A stretch of 37,670 bases of DNA from Candidatus Latescibacterota bacterium (GTDB lineage: Bacteria; Latescibacterota; UBA2968; UBA8231). Of the stretch, positions 1 to 8,234 are shown one piece after another. Where the stretch lies: positions 1 to 37,670 of the forward strand of contig JACPJE010000194.1 of assembly GCA_016187725.1 (NCBI GenBank), given 5' to 3'. A model generated the notes under the pieces. The model ran no database searches. It had not been told where the DNA came from and saw only the letters and a list, made by a program, of their open reading frames with translations. Both the position numbers and the translations under genes were made by a program. How positions within the stretch are numbered: position 1 is the first letter of the stretch; every line of letters begins with the position of its first letter.

Positions 1-490
1 CCCGGCGGGCCACCTCCTTGCCGATGTTCCCAAGCCCGATCAGGCCCAGGCGCTTGCCCTTCAGGCGGCGCAGGGGCAGGGCTTCCTGGATACTCCAACT
101 GCCCTGGCGCACCCGCCGGTCGAAGAAGGGGATCTTGCGCGAGAGGGCCAGGATATAGCCCAGGGTGTGCTCGGCCACGTCCACCACGCAGTAAGTGGGC
201 ACATTGAGCACCGGGATATGGCTGCGGGTGGCGAAGTCCACGTCGATGTTGTCCAGGCCGATGCCGTAGCGGACGATCACCTTCAACTCCGGGTAGGCAG
301 CCTCGATCACCTTGCGGGTGGTTTTGGCCCAGCAGGTGAGGATGCCCTCGCAGCCTTTGGCCAGGCGGGTCAGGGTCTCTTCATCTCCCGCGGGGGCCAC
401 CACCAACTCGACACCTATCTCCCCTAGGATGCGTTTTTCGATCTCCAGATCGGGCCACTGGTAATCAGTGACCAGTACCTTGTGCGCCAA
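1..490 (-). CDS. D-2-hydroxyacid dehydrogenase (CtBP / PGDH-like), N-terminal part
   Basis: The gene runs off the window at its C-terminal end; about 163 N-terminal codons are visible. The protein begins MAHKVLVTDYQWPDLEIEK, contains TYCVVDVAEHT and RYGIGLDNID, and reaches the Rossmann glycine loop GLIGLGNIGKEVAR just before the edge. These are the substrate-domain and NAD-binding signatures of D-isomer-specific 2-hydroxyacid dehydrogenases, closest in style to the CtBP/phosphoglycerate-dehydrogenase-like branch, so an NAD(P)H-dependent 2-keto acid reduction or its reverse is expected. Substrate cannot be named. The chosen start is TTG at 490 because KVLVTDY is the usual N-terminus and no ATG fits. 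This start lies inside the 3' end of the deacetylase gene upstream (67 bp overlap in another frame), so the two are probably cotranscribed. The catalytic Arg/Glu/His lie outside the window. Confidence 0.85.
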   Translation of the reverse strand, partial: MAHKVLVTDYQWPDLEIEKRILGEIGVELVVAPAGDEETLTRLAKGCEGILTCWAKTTRKVIEAAYPELKVIVRYGIGLDNIDVDFATRSHIPVLNVPTYCVVDVAEHTLGYILALSRKIPFFDRRVRQGSWSIQEALPLRRLKGKRLGLIGLGNIGKEVARR

Positions 491-1188
491 GCTCTGATCC
501 GCTGCCGCTGCTGGTCCAGGTGCCGGGCCAGGCCTTCCAGGGCCCGGGTCTCGATGGCGATGTGGTCCCCGCCCACCCCGTGCATGCAGATGATGGCCCA
601 CAGCCCCTGGTCGGCGGCCTTGTCCACGTAGGCGATCATCTGTTCGGCGCTGTGGCCTTCCACTGCCCAGGCCCAGGTGTAGGAAAGGTCGATGAGGCGG
701 GGGTTGTTGGGCCGTTCCCCACCCCCCCGGGCAGCGCGGAAGCGGCGCGCTACCACCGGCACATAGGACTGTCTCTCCACCCCGGCCCCCACGTAGCTCT
801 GGTAACAGGGGTAACAGAAACTGCGCTTGCCCCGCTGCTGGGGGAAGAGCTGGTCGAGGTCGGCTTCGGCCTCGTCGATGGTGGCCTCGATGTCCTGCAG
901 GCTCAACCTTTCCAGACAATAGGTGGGGTCGAAGCCAAAGTTGCAGGAACAGGGGTGGCGGCTGGTGTGGTTGCCGATCTCGTGGCCCCGGGAGGCGGCT
1001 TCCTGCCAGCGGGGTACCTGGAGTTCCCAGGCCGGCCGCCGGCCGGGATTGACGTAGAAGGTCCCCTGGAGTCCATGGTCGTCCAGGCAGGGCAGGGCAT
1101 TGGCCAGTTGACTGGGGGCGTTGTCGTCAAAGGTGAGGCTGAGGGCGCCCTCCACCCCGGCTGGCCAGAAGGGAATCTCGGCAGACAT
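424..1188 (-). CDS. Polysaccharide deacetylase (NodB-fold) family protein
   Basis: A 254-aa protein with NodB homology. Near the N-terminus it has SLTFDDN (Asp21-Asp22) and further on GHEIGNHTSRHPC, which supplies the H-x3-H zinc pair (His74, His78) of carbohydrate esterase family 4 type deacetylases. Members remove N- or O-acetyl groups from sugars in glycans or peptidoglycan, or act on small amides. There is no signal peptide, so a cytoplasmic role or a small-molecule substrate is more likely than cell-wall trimming. The start is ATG at 1188, preceded by AGGAAAGG; an upstream in-frame start would add 13 residues without a ribosome site. Its 3' end overlaps the start of the dehydrogenase gene by 67 bp, suggesting coupling. 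The specific substrate is unknown. Confidence 0.85.
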   Translation of the reverse strand: MSAEIPFWPAGVEGALSLTFDDNAPSQLANALPCLDDHGLQGTFYVNPGRRPAWELQVPRWQEAASRGHEIGNHTSRHPCSCNFGFDPTYCLERLSLQDIEATIDEAEADLDQLFPQQRGKRSFCYPCYQSYVGAGVERQSYVPVVARRFRAARGGGERPNNPRLIDLSYTWAWAVEGHSAEQMIAYVDKAADQGLWAIICMHGVGGDHIAIETRALEGLARHLDQQRQRIRAWRTRYWSLITSGPIWRSKNAS

Positions 1189-1231
1189 AGGACCTTTCCT
1201 GAGAAAACGGGGCAGGAATATACGCATTTGG

Positions 1232-1397
1232 GAAGCCGTCTCAAAACTCCATTCGGGCTTCGCCCGGCTGCAAGCGGCGTGGATCTGCGTTGCCCTCAGT
1301 TGGCAGATCTTCTTTCAGAGATATGCCTCCTTCGGGCGCCTTGCCCACGCCGCTTTCGCTCGGGCTCGGGCCACAAAGCAAATTCTGAGACGGCTTC
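1232..1397. repeat. 166-bp element with terminal and internal inverted repeats (MITE-like)
   Basis: The ends read GAAGCCGTCTCA (1232-1243) and TGAGACGGCTTC (1386-1397), a perfect 12-bp inverted repeat that continues imperfectly inward for about three bases. A second pair, AAGCGGCGTGG and CCACGCCGCTT, is nested inside, and GATCTGC...GCAGATC forms a third stem near the middle. No protein is encoded. The right end abuts the stop codon of the DASS transporter gene (TAA at 1398-1400). This architecture is typical of small non-autonomous mobile elements or intergenic repeat families. I see no clear target-site duplication, and no second copy in this window. Confidence 0.6.
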
Positions 1398-2771
1398 TTA
1401 TATCAGCCCCAGCCAACGCCAGTAGAGCACATTGAGCGGGCAGAGCAGCAGCAGGGTGAACAGGGTGATGCAGACCATGCACAGGACCAGTTGGCCCATG
1501 CCCAGCCGGCGAAAGCTGTAAGCCAGCATGAAGGGAGCGCACTGGTAGGGGAAGAATACCTGGCCGGCGGCCATGGCCACACTCAGCGCCACGGGTACTT
1601 CCTTCAACCCCAGGCTTCCTCCCAGTTTGAGCAGGGGAGGGGTGAGCAGGCTGGCCACGGCGGCGTTGTCCATGAGGAAGTTGAGGGGCATCGCCATCCC
1701 GGTGAGGGCCAGGTGCTGGAGCACCGGCCCGTACCTGCCCAGTTCCAGCCAGGCGCTGGCAGCGCCGATGAAGCGGCGGTCAAAGCCCGAGGCTTCCAAT
1801 GCCGACCCCAGGGAAAAGAGGGCGGCGATGTAGAAGAGAAAGGGGAAGTTGACCTGGCGCAGCTGGGCAAAGGGCAGGGGGCCCCAGCCGGGCAAGGTGT
1901 ACAGGGCCACCAGCATCAGGGCCACATACACCGGGGCCAGGTGGTGCAGTTGGTCGCTGGCCCACAGGGCCACCCCCAGCAGGAGCAGCCCCAGCACCTT
2001 GCGCTGGGCCGGGTCCAGGGGCTGGGAGACCGGCGAGGTACCGGCCCGGAGGACCTTGGAAAGGCGGCGGCCGAAGAGCAGGTAGATCACCCCATAGCAC
2101 AAGCCGGTGCGCAAAAAGCCCATCACCGGAAACATCCACTCGAACCACTCCCCCCAGTACAGGACCCGGCCGCTGACCCTTTCCAGCTGGCCGGCCACCA
2201 CCAGATTGGGCACGGCCCCGGTGAGCAGGCCGGCCCCCCCGTAGTAAGTGCTGCACAGCAGGGAGAGCAGCACCGCGGCGTTGAGGGTGCGGTCCTCCTT
2301 GCCCCCCAGACCGTCCACCACGGCCATGCCGATGGGGATCAGCAGCAGCACCCGCACCACTCCAGAGGGCACCAGGAAGGCGGTGGCCAGGCCCAGCAGG
2401 TGGAGCTGGAGGAGCAAAAGTCCCGGGCGCCGTCCCAGATAGCGCAATCCCAGCCCGGCCAGGCGGGCTTCCAGGCCGGTGGCGGTGATCCCTAAGCTGA
2501 GGGCCATGCCGGAGAAGATCAGCCAGAGGGTGCTGCCGGCAAAGGGGGCAAAGCTCTGCTGCAGGGTGAGCAGGCCGGTGGCGGGGATGAGCAGCAGGAG
2601 CAGGAGGGCGCTGTGCTCCACCGGGATGGGCTCGGCGGTCCACCAGCAGATGGCGAAGAGGGCCAGGCCCAGGGCCGGGGCTCCCCAGGCCCAGCCGACC
2701 CCCAGTCCGGCCAGGCCCAGCAGGGCGCCGGCCTGCCGGCGTCCCGCCAGAGCCGCCCAGTGCGCCCTCAC
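1398..2771 (-). CDS. DASS/SLC13-family anion (dicarboxylate or sulfate) transporter
   Basis: A very hydrophobic protein of about 457 aa with roughly a dozen predicted membrane spans. The N-terminal CWWTAEPIPVEHSALL segment and the later SGMALSLGITATGLEARLA and FNFPFLFYIAALFSLGSALEASG-like stretches match the divalent anion:Na+ symporter family, which moves di- and tricarboxylates, sulfate or phosphate with sodium. Both halves carry the repeat expected of this fold. I place the start at GTG 2771 because it overlaps the TGA of the transglycosylase gene upstream (GTGA), which implies translational coupling. The neighbouring 2-hydroxyacid dehydrogenase and a TRAP system a few kb away fit uptake of organic acids. 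The gene stops exactly where the inverted-repeat element begins. Confidence 0.8.
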   Translation of the reverse strand: MRAHWAALAGRRQAGALLGLAGLGVGWAWGAPALGLALFAICWWTAEPIPVEHSALLLLLLIPATGLLTLQQSFAPFAGSTLWLIFSGMALSLGITATGLEARLAGLGLRYLGRRPGLLLLQLHLLGLATAFLVPSGVVRVLLLIPIGMAVVDGLGGKEDRTLNAAVLLSLLCSTYYGGAGLLTGAVPNLVVAGQLERVSGRVLYWGEWFEWMFPVMGFLRTGLCYGVIYLLFGRRLSKVLRAGTSPVSQPLDPAQRKVLGLLLLGVALWASDQLHHLAPVYVALMLVALYTLPGWGPLPFAQLRQVNFPFLFYIAALFSLGSALEASGFDRRFIGAASAWLELGRYGPVLQHLALTGMAMPLNFLMDNAAVASLLTPPLLKLGGSLGLKEVPVALSVAMAAGQVFFPYQCAPFMLAYSFRRLGMGQLVLCMVCITLFTLLLLCPLNVLYWRWLGLI

Positions 2772-3718
2772 TGGGCGATGCGGTCGGCCAGCTGGCCCAC
2801 CGCCAGGCCGAAGTAGGTGGAGCGGTTCCACTCCCTGAGCACGCGGAAATTCCCGTAGACCAGGAAGGCGCGTCCCTGGTCGGGACGCACCAGCGAGGCG
2901 CTCAGGTCGCGGGAGGGCAAATCGCCGCCCTCGGCCCGGCGCACCCCCAGCTCCTGCCAGTCCTTCAGGGGCTTCTCTACCTCCAGGCCGATCAGGCCCT
3001 GGTCAAAGCCGGCGGGCAGCTTCACCTCGCGGCCCCAGGTCTGGTCCAGAGACCAGCCTTTCTGGGAGAGAAAATGGGCGATGGAGGCGAAGACATCGGC
3101 CTGGGTGTGCCAGATGTCCCGGCGCTGGTCCTGGTCGTAGTCCACGGCCAGGGCGAGGAAATTGGAGGGCATGAACTGGCACTGGCCCAGGGCCCCGGCC
3201 CAGGACCCCGTCAGCTTTCGGGGGGGGAGGTTTTCCCGCTCGAGGAGGCGCAGGGCAGCCAGCAGCTCTGTGCGGAAGAGCGCCCGGCGCTCAGGGCGTT
3301 TGGCCCCGTAGGCCAGGGTGGCCAGGGCGCCGACGACCGGGGTCTTGCCCATGTTGCGGCCAAAGTCGCTCTCGATGGCCCACAATGCCACGATGAACTG
3401 GGGCTGCACGCCGTACTGGGCGCTGATCTTTTCGAGCAGGGGGCGGTGTCTGGCCAGGCGCTGGCGGGCGGCCTTGATCCGGCTGGCCGGGACCATGCGG
3501 CGCAGGTAGGTGGCCAGGGTGATGGTGTGCTCGGGCTGGCCCTCTTCGAGGGCGAGAATTCTGGCGCTGGGTTTGAGACCCACCAGGGCCAGGTCCAGGA
3601 TCCGGGCAGACAGCCCCTGGGCCTGGGCTTCCTGGCGGAACTGGTCCAGCCAGGAGGCAAAGCCCTGCTCCTGGGCAAAGGCGCCAGCGGTCAGCAGCAG
3701 GCAAAAGGCGATGGGCAA
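2768..3718 (-). CDS. mltB: Lytic murein transglycosylase, MltB family
   Basis: A 316-aa secreted enzyme that cleaves the MurNAc-GlcNAc bond of peptidoglycan with formation of a 1,6-anhydro product. The N-terminus (LLLTAGAFAQ) is a signal peptide with probable cleavage near residue 15, and there is no lipobox cysteine. The catalytic region reads VALWAIESDFGRNMG, with Glu116 as the expected general acid, followed by GSWAGALGQCQFMPSNFLALAVDYDQD-type substrate groove motifs, and the C-terminus has FLVYGNFRVLREWNRSTYFGLAVGQLAD, all classic for the MltB/SltB branch. The start is TTG at 3718; an AGGAGG motif near 3739 lies on the opposite strand and does not serve it. The stop overlaps the GTG of the downstream transporter. 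Confidence 0.92.
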   Translation of the reverse strand: MPIAFCLLLTAGAFAQEQGFASWLDQFRQEAQAQGLSARILDLALVGLKPSARILALEEGQPEHTITLATYLRRMVPASRIKAARQRLARHRPLLEKISAQYGVQPQFIVALWAIESDFGRNMGKTPVVGALATLAYGAKRPERRALFRTELLAALRLLERENLPPRKLTGSWAGALGQCQFMPSNFLALAVDYDQDQRRDIWHTQADVFASIAHFLSQKGWSLDQTWGREVKLPAGFDQGLIGLEVEKPLKDWQELGVRRAEGGDLPSRDLSASLVRPDQGRAFLVYGNFRVLREWNRSTYFGLAVGQLADRIAQ

Positions 3719-3787
3719 TGGCTCGGGCCTGGTTGAGAGGAGGTAGAAGTTTGCGTATTTTGCCCCCTACTCGCAAGGGCTAGGTCC

Positions 3788-5269
3788 GTGCTGGAAAATC
3801 TACGACGACTCTCGCTGATCCGCCCGGTGAAGCTCCGCCTGGACCGCCCCCTCTCCGGGCCCTACACCCAGGTGCTGCGCCGTCCCCCTCCTGAGATCGA
3901 AGCCCTGGGCGAGGGGCAGTGTCTGGTGCTGCTGCGGGCCAGACGCCTGTCCCATCCGCTGCCCCTGTGTACCGCATCCATCTCCCCCTATTACGCCCGC
4001 AGGGGGAGCCGGCTGGTCCCCGAGGACTTCAGCGATCCAGAACGCGCTGCCCGGTCGATGGCAGCCTCAGCAGGGGCGCAGGTGCGTTTCCTGGTCTTTC
4101 CCGCAGGTCAGGTGGAACTGCCCAACGAGGCCTGGGTGAGCCAGCTGCTGGCCGGCCTCAGCCCCTGGCGGGCCGAGGTAGTGGAGCGCTGGCGGAGGCA
4201 GCTCAGGCAGGAAGTGCTGTGGCTGAACGTGGTGCGGGTCTATGCAGCAGCGCCGATCTGGGTCAAACTTCCCAAGGGCAATCTCCCCCAGGTGCGGGTC
4301 AAGCCGCTGCGCCTGGCCCAACTGCGGCCGGTCCTGGACGATCGGGAGTTCGCCTCCCGGGTGGAACAACTCCTGCAGGTGGTGGTCCAGTGCTCCGCAG
4401 GAGAGCGCTCGCCGCTCCCGGCGCAGGAGGCGCCTGTCCACACCCTGGAGGAATGCGCCCGCCAGACCGGATACGAGCCGGCGCTCCTGCAGCAATGGGA
4501 GGAAAGGCTGCGCCGCAAGCGACAGGTCATCCTCTGCGGCCCGCCCGGTACGGGCAAGACCTTCCTGGCCCGCCACCTGGCCCTGCGCCTGGCAGGTGGC
4601 GGGCCAGGCTGCTGGGATCTGGTGCAGTTCCACCCCTCCTTTGCCTACGAGGATTTCATCCAGGGGCTGCGCCCCGGCGCCAGCGGGGGATATGAATTAG
4701 TGCCTGGGCGCTTCCTCGAATTCTGCAAAAGGGCGGCCCAGGCCCATCCCCACCCCTGTGTGCTGGTCATCGACGAGATCAACCGGACCCATCTGGCGCG
4801 GGTCCTGGGCGAGGTGATGTACCTGCTCGAATACCGGGACCGGGCCATGCCCCTGGCCGGGGGAGGCCCCCCCTTCCGCATCCCCGAGAACGTGCACCTC
4901 ATCGGCACCATGAACACCGCCGACCGCTCCATCGCCCTGGTGGACCAGGCCCTGCGCCGGCGCTTTGCCTTCATCCGCCTCCAGCCCGACTACGGGGTGC
5001 TGCGCAAGCACCTGGAGTCCCACCAGCTGCCTGCCGGCGAATTGATCCAGGTGCTCACCGAGATCAACCAGCGCGTCGGGGACCCGGACCGCGAGCTGGG
5101 ATGCTCGTTTTTCCTCCAGGACGGGGCAGGCTTGCGCCAGGCCCTGTCCCAGGTGTGGCAAGGGGAGGTGGAGCCCTACCTGGAGGAGGTGTTCTACGAC
5201 CAGCCCGAAGCCATGGCAGCGAGCCGCTGGGAGGTCCTGGTCAAAGGTCCGCTGGCCGGCTGGGGCTAG
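3788..5269 (+). CDS. mcrB: McrB-like AAA+ GTPase of a McrBC-type restriction system
   Basis: A 493-aa protein. Its C-terminal half is a clear McrB motor: Walker A GPPGTGKT (residues 251-258), FHPSFAYEDFIQGLRP, Walker B VLVIDEINR (326 onward), the McrB hallmark MNTADRS (375-381) and an arginine-rich finger RRR (390-392). McrB binds DNA and uses GTP to translocate and activate the McrC nuclease against modified DNA. The first 235 residues do not resemble the DUF3578 modified-cytosine domain of E. coli McrB by eye; they include a predicted beta-rich part and a helical stretch, so target specificity is open. The start GTG 3788 has AAGGG about 8 bp upstream and is the first start after an in-frame stop. 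McrC follows after 2 bp. Confidence 0.9.
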   Translation: MLENLRRLSLIRPVKLRLDRPLSGPYTQVLRRPPPEIEALGEGQCLVLLRARRLSHPLPLCTASISPYYARRGSRLVPEDFSDPERAARSMAASAGAQVRFLVFPAGQVELPNEAWVSQLLAGLSPWRAEVVERWRRQLRQEVLWLNVVRVYAAAPIWVKLPKGNLPQVRVKPLRLAQLRPVLDDREFASRVEQLLQVVVQCSAGERSPLPAQEAPVHTLEECARQTGYEPALLQQWEERLRRKRQVILCGPPGTGKTFLARHLALRLAGGGPGCWDLVQFHPSFAYEDFIQGLRPGASGGYELVPGRFLEFCKRAAQAHPHPCVLVIDEINRTHLARVLGEVMYLLEYRDRAMPLAGGGPPFRIPENVHLIGTMNTADRSIALVDQALRRRFAFIRLQPDYGVLRKHLESHQLPAGELIQVLTEINQRVGDPDRELGCSFFLQDGAGLRQALSQVWQGEVEPYLEEVFYDQPEAMAASRWEVLVKGPLAGWG

Positions 5270-5271
5270 CC

Positions 5272-6453
5272 ATGCAGGTCGTGGAATTGGAAGAGGAGCA
5301 ACCCTTTCAACTGGCGCGCCAGCTGCTCAGCCAAGCCGATGCCCTGCGCCTGCACCAGCGCCATCACCACCAGCTCCAGCTCGATTTTCCCAATCCGCTC
5401 CATCCCTCCCACTATATCCTGCGCTCCCGCGGCTGGGCCGGACAATTGACCATCGGCGGGCTGCTCATCCAGCTCAGGCCCAAGATCCCCCTGCGCAATC
5501 TCTTCGGCATGATCGAGACCGCCTATCAATTCAAGGGCCTGCACTTCTTTGCCGGGCAGGGCCGCATCCAGAGCCTGGAAGAGATCTTCAGCCACCTGGC
5601 TGAGCTGCTGACCCGGGGGATCCAGGCCCGGCTCCACCAGGGGCTGTACCGGGAGTACCTCGAGTGCCAGGAGGATCTGCCCTACCTGCGGGGCAGGATG
5701 CTCTTTCCCCCGGCGCGGCGGCCTCAGACCCTGCGCTGTGCCTACCAGGAGCACAGTGCCGGCGGTATGGACAACCGCATCCTGTCCTGGACCCTGCACT
5801 GCATGCGGGGATTTTCCTTTGCGCAGGAGGCCACCCAGCGCCAGGTCCGGCAGGTGTACCGGCTGGTCTCAGCCGCGGTGGAACCCACTCCGGTGCACGC
5901 TGAGGAATGTCTGAACCGCCCCTACCACCGCCTCAACCAGGACTACCAGATCCTGCACGCCCTGTGCCGTTTCTTCCTGGAGCACAGCGGTCCTGCGGCA
6001 GGCCCCGGAGACCGCGCCTTCCTGCCATTTGCGGTGCATCTGCCCACCCTTTTCGAGGGGTTTGTGGCCCACTGGCTGAAGGCCCAGTTGCCCGCAGGCT
6101 TGCACCTGGAAGTCCAGCACCGCGCCTTGGTGGAAGGCAGCCGGGGATTGGCCTTTCACATCGACCTGGTGTTGCGGGCAGGGGAGGGAGGAGAGGTTCT
6201 GGCGGTCCTGGACACCAAATACAAAGGGGACCAGGAGCCCTCCAGCGAGGATATCCAGCAGGTGGTGGCCTATGCAGTGCGCCTGGGAACCCGGAGGGCT
6301 TTTCTGCTCTACCCCTCGGCCAGAACCCAGGCGCGCCGGCTCAGGGTAGGCGAGGTCCAGGTGCAGACCCTCAGCTTTGAGTTGGGCGGCGACCTGGAAG
6401 CAGCGGGCTCAGTTGCCCTGGGAGAGGTGTTGAAGAGGGTAAAATACGCATAA
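5272..6453 (+). CDS. mcrC: McrC-like nuclease subunit of a McrBC-type restriction system
   Basis: A 393-aa partner of the preceding AAA+ protein. The N-terminal part contains GGLLIQLRPKIPLRNLFGMI, the usual McrC beta-domain signature that contacts the McrB hexamer. The C-terminal part carries a PD-(D/E)xK nuclease core: FHIDLVL (Asp298) followed by VLAVLDTKYKG (Asp314, Lys316), then QVVAYAVRLG, so the active site looks intact. The start ATG at 5272 lies 2 bp after the stop of mcrB, indicating translational coupling. Together the pair should act as a type IV, modification-dependent DNA endonuclease. No methyltransferase or mobile-element gene flanks it. The 48 bp after the stop are AT-rich compared with the surrounding DNA. 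Confidence 0.9.
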   Translation: MQVVELEEEQPFQLARQLLSQADALRLHQRHHHQLQLDFPNPLHPSHYILRSRGWAGQLTIGGLLIQLRPKIPLRNLFGMIETAYQFKGLHFFAGQGRIQSLEEIFSHLAELLTRGIQARLHQGLYREYLECQEDLPYLRGRMLFPPARRPQTLRCAYQEHSAGGMDNRILSWTLHCMRGFSFAQEATQRQVRQVYRLVSAAVEPTPVHAEECLNRPYHRLNQDYQILHALCRFFLEHSGPAAGPGDRAFLPFAVHLPTLFEGFVAHWLKAQLPAGLHLEVQHRALVEGSRGLAFHIDLVLRAGEGGEVLAVLDTKYKGDQEPSSEDIQQVVAYAVRLGTRRAFLLYPSARTQARRLRVGEVQVQTLSFELGGDLEAAGSVALGEVLKRVKYA

Positions 6454-6501
6454 CATGATATATGTAAATACAAAAACAAGCCAACCACCAAGAGTTCCAC
6501 C

Positions 6502-7749
6502 TCACAACAGCGCCAAGCTAAAATAAGGCACATAAGTGATCAGGATGAGGCAGAGGATCAGGATGAGGATGAAGGGCAGGGAGGCATGGGCCAGTTGGAG
6601 CAGCGGTTTGTCAAAGCGCAGGCTGGCGATGAAGAGATTGAGGCCCACCGGCGGGGTGGAGTAGCCGATCTCCAGATTGGTCAGGAAGATGATCCCCAGG
6701 TGCACGGGATGGACCTGGTACGCGGCAGCGATGGGCAGGATCAGGGGCACCACCACCACCAGGGCGGAAAAGATATCGAGCATGCAGCCGACGATGAGCA
6801 GGAATACATTGAGCAGGATGAGGAAGACCAGCCGGCTGTGGATATGGACCTGGATGGAGGCCAGCAGCCGGTTGGGCACCTCGGCGTCCACCAGGTAGTT
6901 GGTATAGGCCAGGGCCGCGGCCAGCACGATGAGGATGCCGCCCACCAGCACCATGGTGTCGCGGATGATGCCAGGCAGACGGCGCAGGGCGATTTCGCGG
7001 TGGACGGCCACTTCCACCACCAGGATGTAGAAGGCTCCCAGGGCGGCAGCTTCGCTGGGAGCGATCAAGCCGCTGTAGATCCCCCCGAAGATGACCATGG
7101 GCAGCAGCAGTTCCAGGGCGCTTTCCCGGCAGACTGTCCCCACCTCTCTCAGCGAAGGGGTGTGGCTGGCGGTGGGCTGCTTGCGACCCTGGAGATAGCA
7201 GTACCCGGCGAGGACCAGCACCAGCACCCCTCCCGGGAGCAGGCCAGCGCGGAAAAGCTGGTCCACCGGGGTCTGGGAGACGATGCCGTACACGATGAGG
7301 GGGAGGCTGGGGGGGAAGAGCAGCCCCAGGCTGCCGCAGGTGGTCAGCAGCCCCAGGTTGAAACGCTCGGGATAGCCCTGCTGGCTCAGGGCCGGGTAGA
7401 GCAGGCCTCCCAGGGCCACAATGGTCATGCCCGAGGCCCCGGTGAGGGCGGTGAGCAGGGCGCAGACCGCCAGGGCCATGATCGCCAGTCCGCCGGGCAG
7501 CCAGCCCAGCAGCACTTGCGAGAAGCGCACCAGCCTGCGGGGGGCCTGGCTTTCGGCCAGCAAAAAGCCGGTGAAAGCGAAGAGAGGGATGGCGGTCAGC
7601 GCCGGGGTGCTGGCCAGGCGATAGATCTCGATGAAGACCACTCTCAGATCTATGCCCCCCTGGTAGAAACCCAGCAGGGCCAGGGCACAGATCACCACGA
7701 AGAGGGGGACGCCGGCCAGGGCCAGGAAGACCGCCAGGAAGGAGGTCAA
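6502..7749 (-). CDS. TRAP transporter large permease (DctM/TatM)
   Basis: A protein of about 415 aa with some twelve hydrophobic segments. Characteristic DctM features are PALTAIPLFAFTGFLLAES near the N-terminus, TGASGMTIVALGGLLYPAL, GLLFPPSLPLIVYGIVSQTPV, and near the C-terminus FLTNLEIGYSTPPVGLNLFI. It is the sodium-coupled transport subunit of a tripartite ATP-independent periplasmic transporter. I place the start at TTG 7749 because it overlaps the TGA of the small permease gene (TTGA) and gives the usual family length; longer readings upstream merely continue through the other gene's antisense-free frame. It is the last gene of a TatT-P-Q-M cluster. The substrate is unknown. Confidence 0.9.
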   Translation of the reverse strand: MTSFLAVFLALAGVPLFVVICALALLGFYQGGIDLRVVFIEIYRLASTPALTAIPLFAFTGFLLAESQAPRRLVRFSQVLLGWLPGGLAIMALAVCALLTALTGASGMTIVALGGLLYPALSQQGYPERFNLGLLTTCGSLGLLFPPSLPLIVYGIVSQTPVDQLFRAGLLPGGVLVLVLAGYCYLQGRKQPTASHTPSLREVGTVCRESALELLLPMVIFGGIYSGLIAPSEAAALGAFYILVVEVAVHREIALRRLPGIIRDTMVLVGGILIVLAAALAYTNYLVDAEVPNRLLASIQVHIHSRLVFLILLNVFLLIVGCMLDIFSALVVVVPLILPIAAAYQVHPVHLGIIFLTNLEIGYSTPPVGLNLFIASLRFDKPLLQLAHASLPFILILILCLILITYVPYFSLALL

Positions 7750-8234
7750 GACCGGGCCTTTCTGAACAACGCCAGCAGGTGGTGCGCTGCCTGGCAGGCG
7801 AAGCGCCAGGCCATCAGCCCAAAGCTGAGGGGGAGGATCAGCTGCAGTTTCCAGGTGGGCAGGGAGAATACGCCAGTAGTGCCGGCCTCTGCTTCGCCCT
7901 GCAGGAACTGGATGCCCACCCAGGTGAGCAGCCCGCAGACTAGCGCCGAGCAGCCCGCACCCACAGTCTGGAGCAACAGGCGCAGGGGAGCAGGTGCCAG
8001 GCGCAGCAGCAGGTCGATGTGGATGTGCCGGTGCTGGCGGGTGGCGACCAGGGCGCCCAGCAAGGCCGTCCACAGGAGCAGTTGCTGCACCAGGGGATCT
8101 GCCCAGTCCAGGGTGTAGGAGCACAGGTTGCGCAGCGCGATCTGGGTGAAGGAGATCAGCACCATTCCCCCCATCAGCACCACCAGGAGCGCTTCTTCCA
8201 GCCGGTGGAGTATGAGTGACCAGGATTTCGGCAT
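7746..8234 (-). CDS. TRAP transporter small permease (DctQ/TatQ)
   Basis: A 162-aa membrane protein with four hydrophobic helices, the size and topology of DctQ. The segment LDWADPLVQQLLLWTALLGALVATRQHRHI matches the family signature, in which a Trp-rich turn precedes the R..RHIHID motif. It bridges or stabilises the large permease in the inner membrane. The upstream stop codon gives the sequence GTGATG, so either GTG 8237 or ATG 8234 could start translation; I chose ATG. Its own stop overlaps the TTG of the large permease gene. Tight overlap on both sides implies fixed stoichiometric coexpression. Confidence 0.88.
   Translation of the reverse strand: MPKSWSLILHRLEEALLVVLMGGMVLISFTQIALRNLCSYTLDWADPLVQQLLLWTALLGALVATRQHRHIHIDLLLRLAPAPLRLLLQTVGAGCSALVCGLLTWVGIQFLQGEAEAGTTGVFSLPTWKLQLILPLSFGLMAWRFACQAAHHLLALFRKARS

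Noticed and set aside
6586..8118. Plus-strand open frame of about 510 codons
   Set aside because: Antisense to the TRAP permease genes; composition is Gln/His/Gly-rich, a typical shadow of membrane-protein codons.
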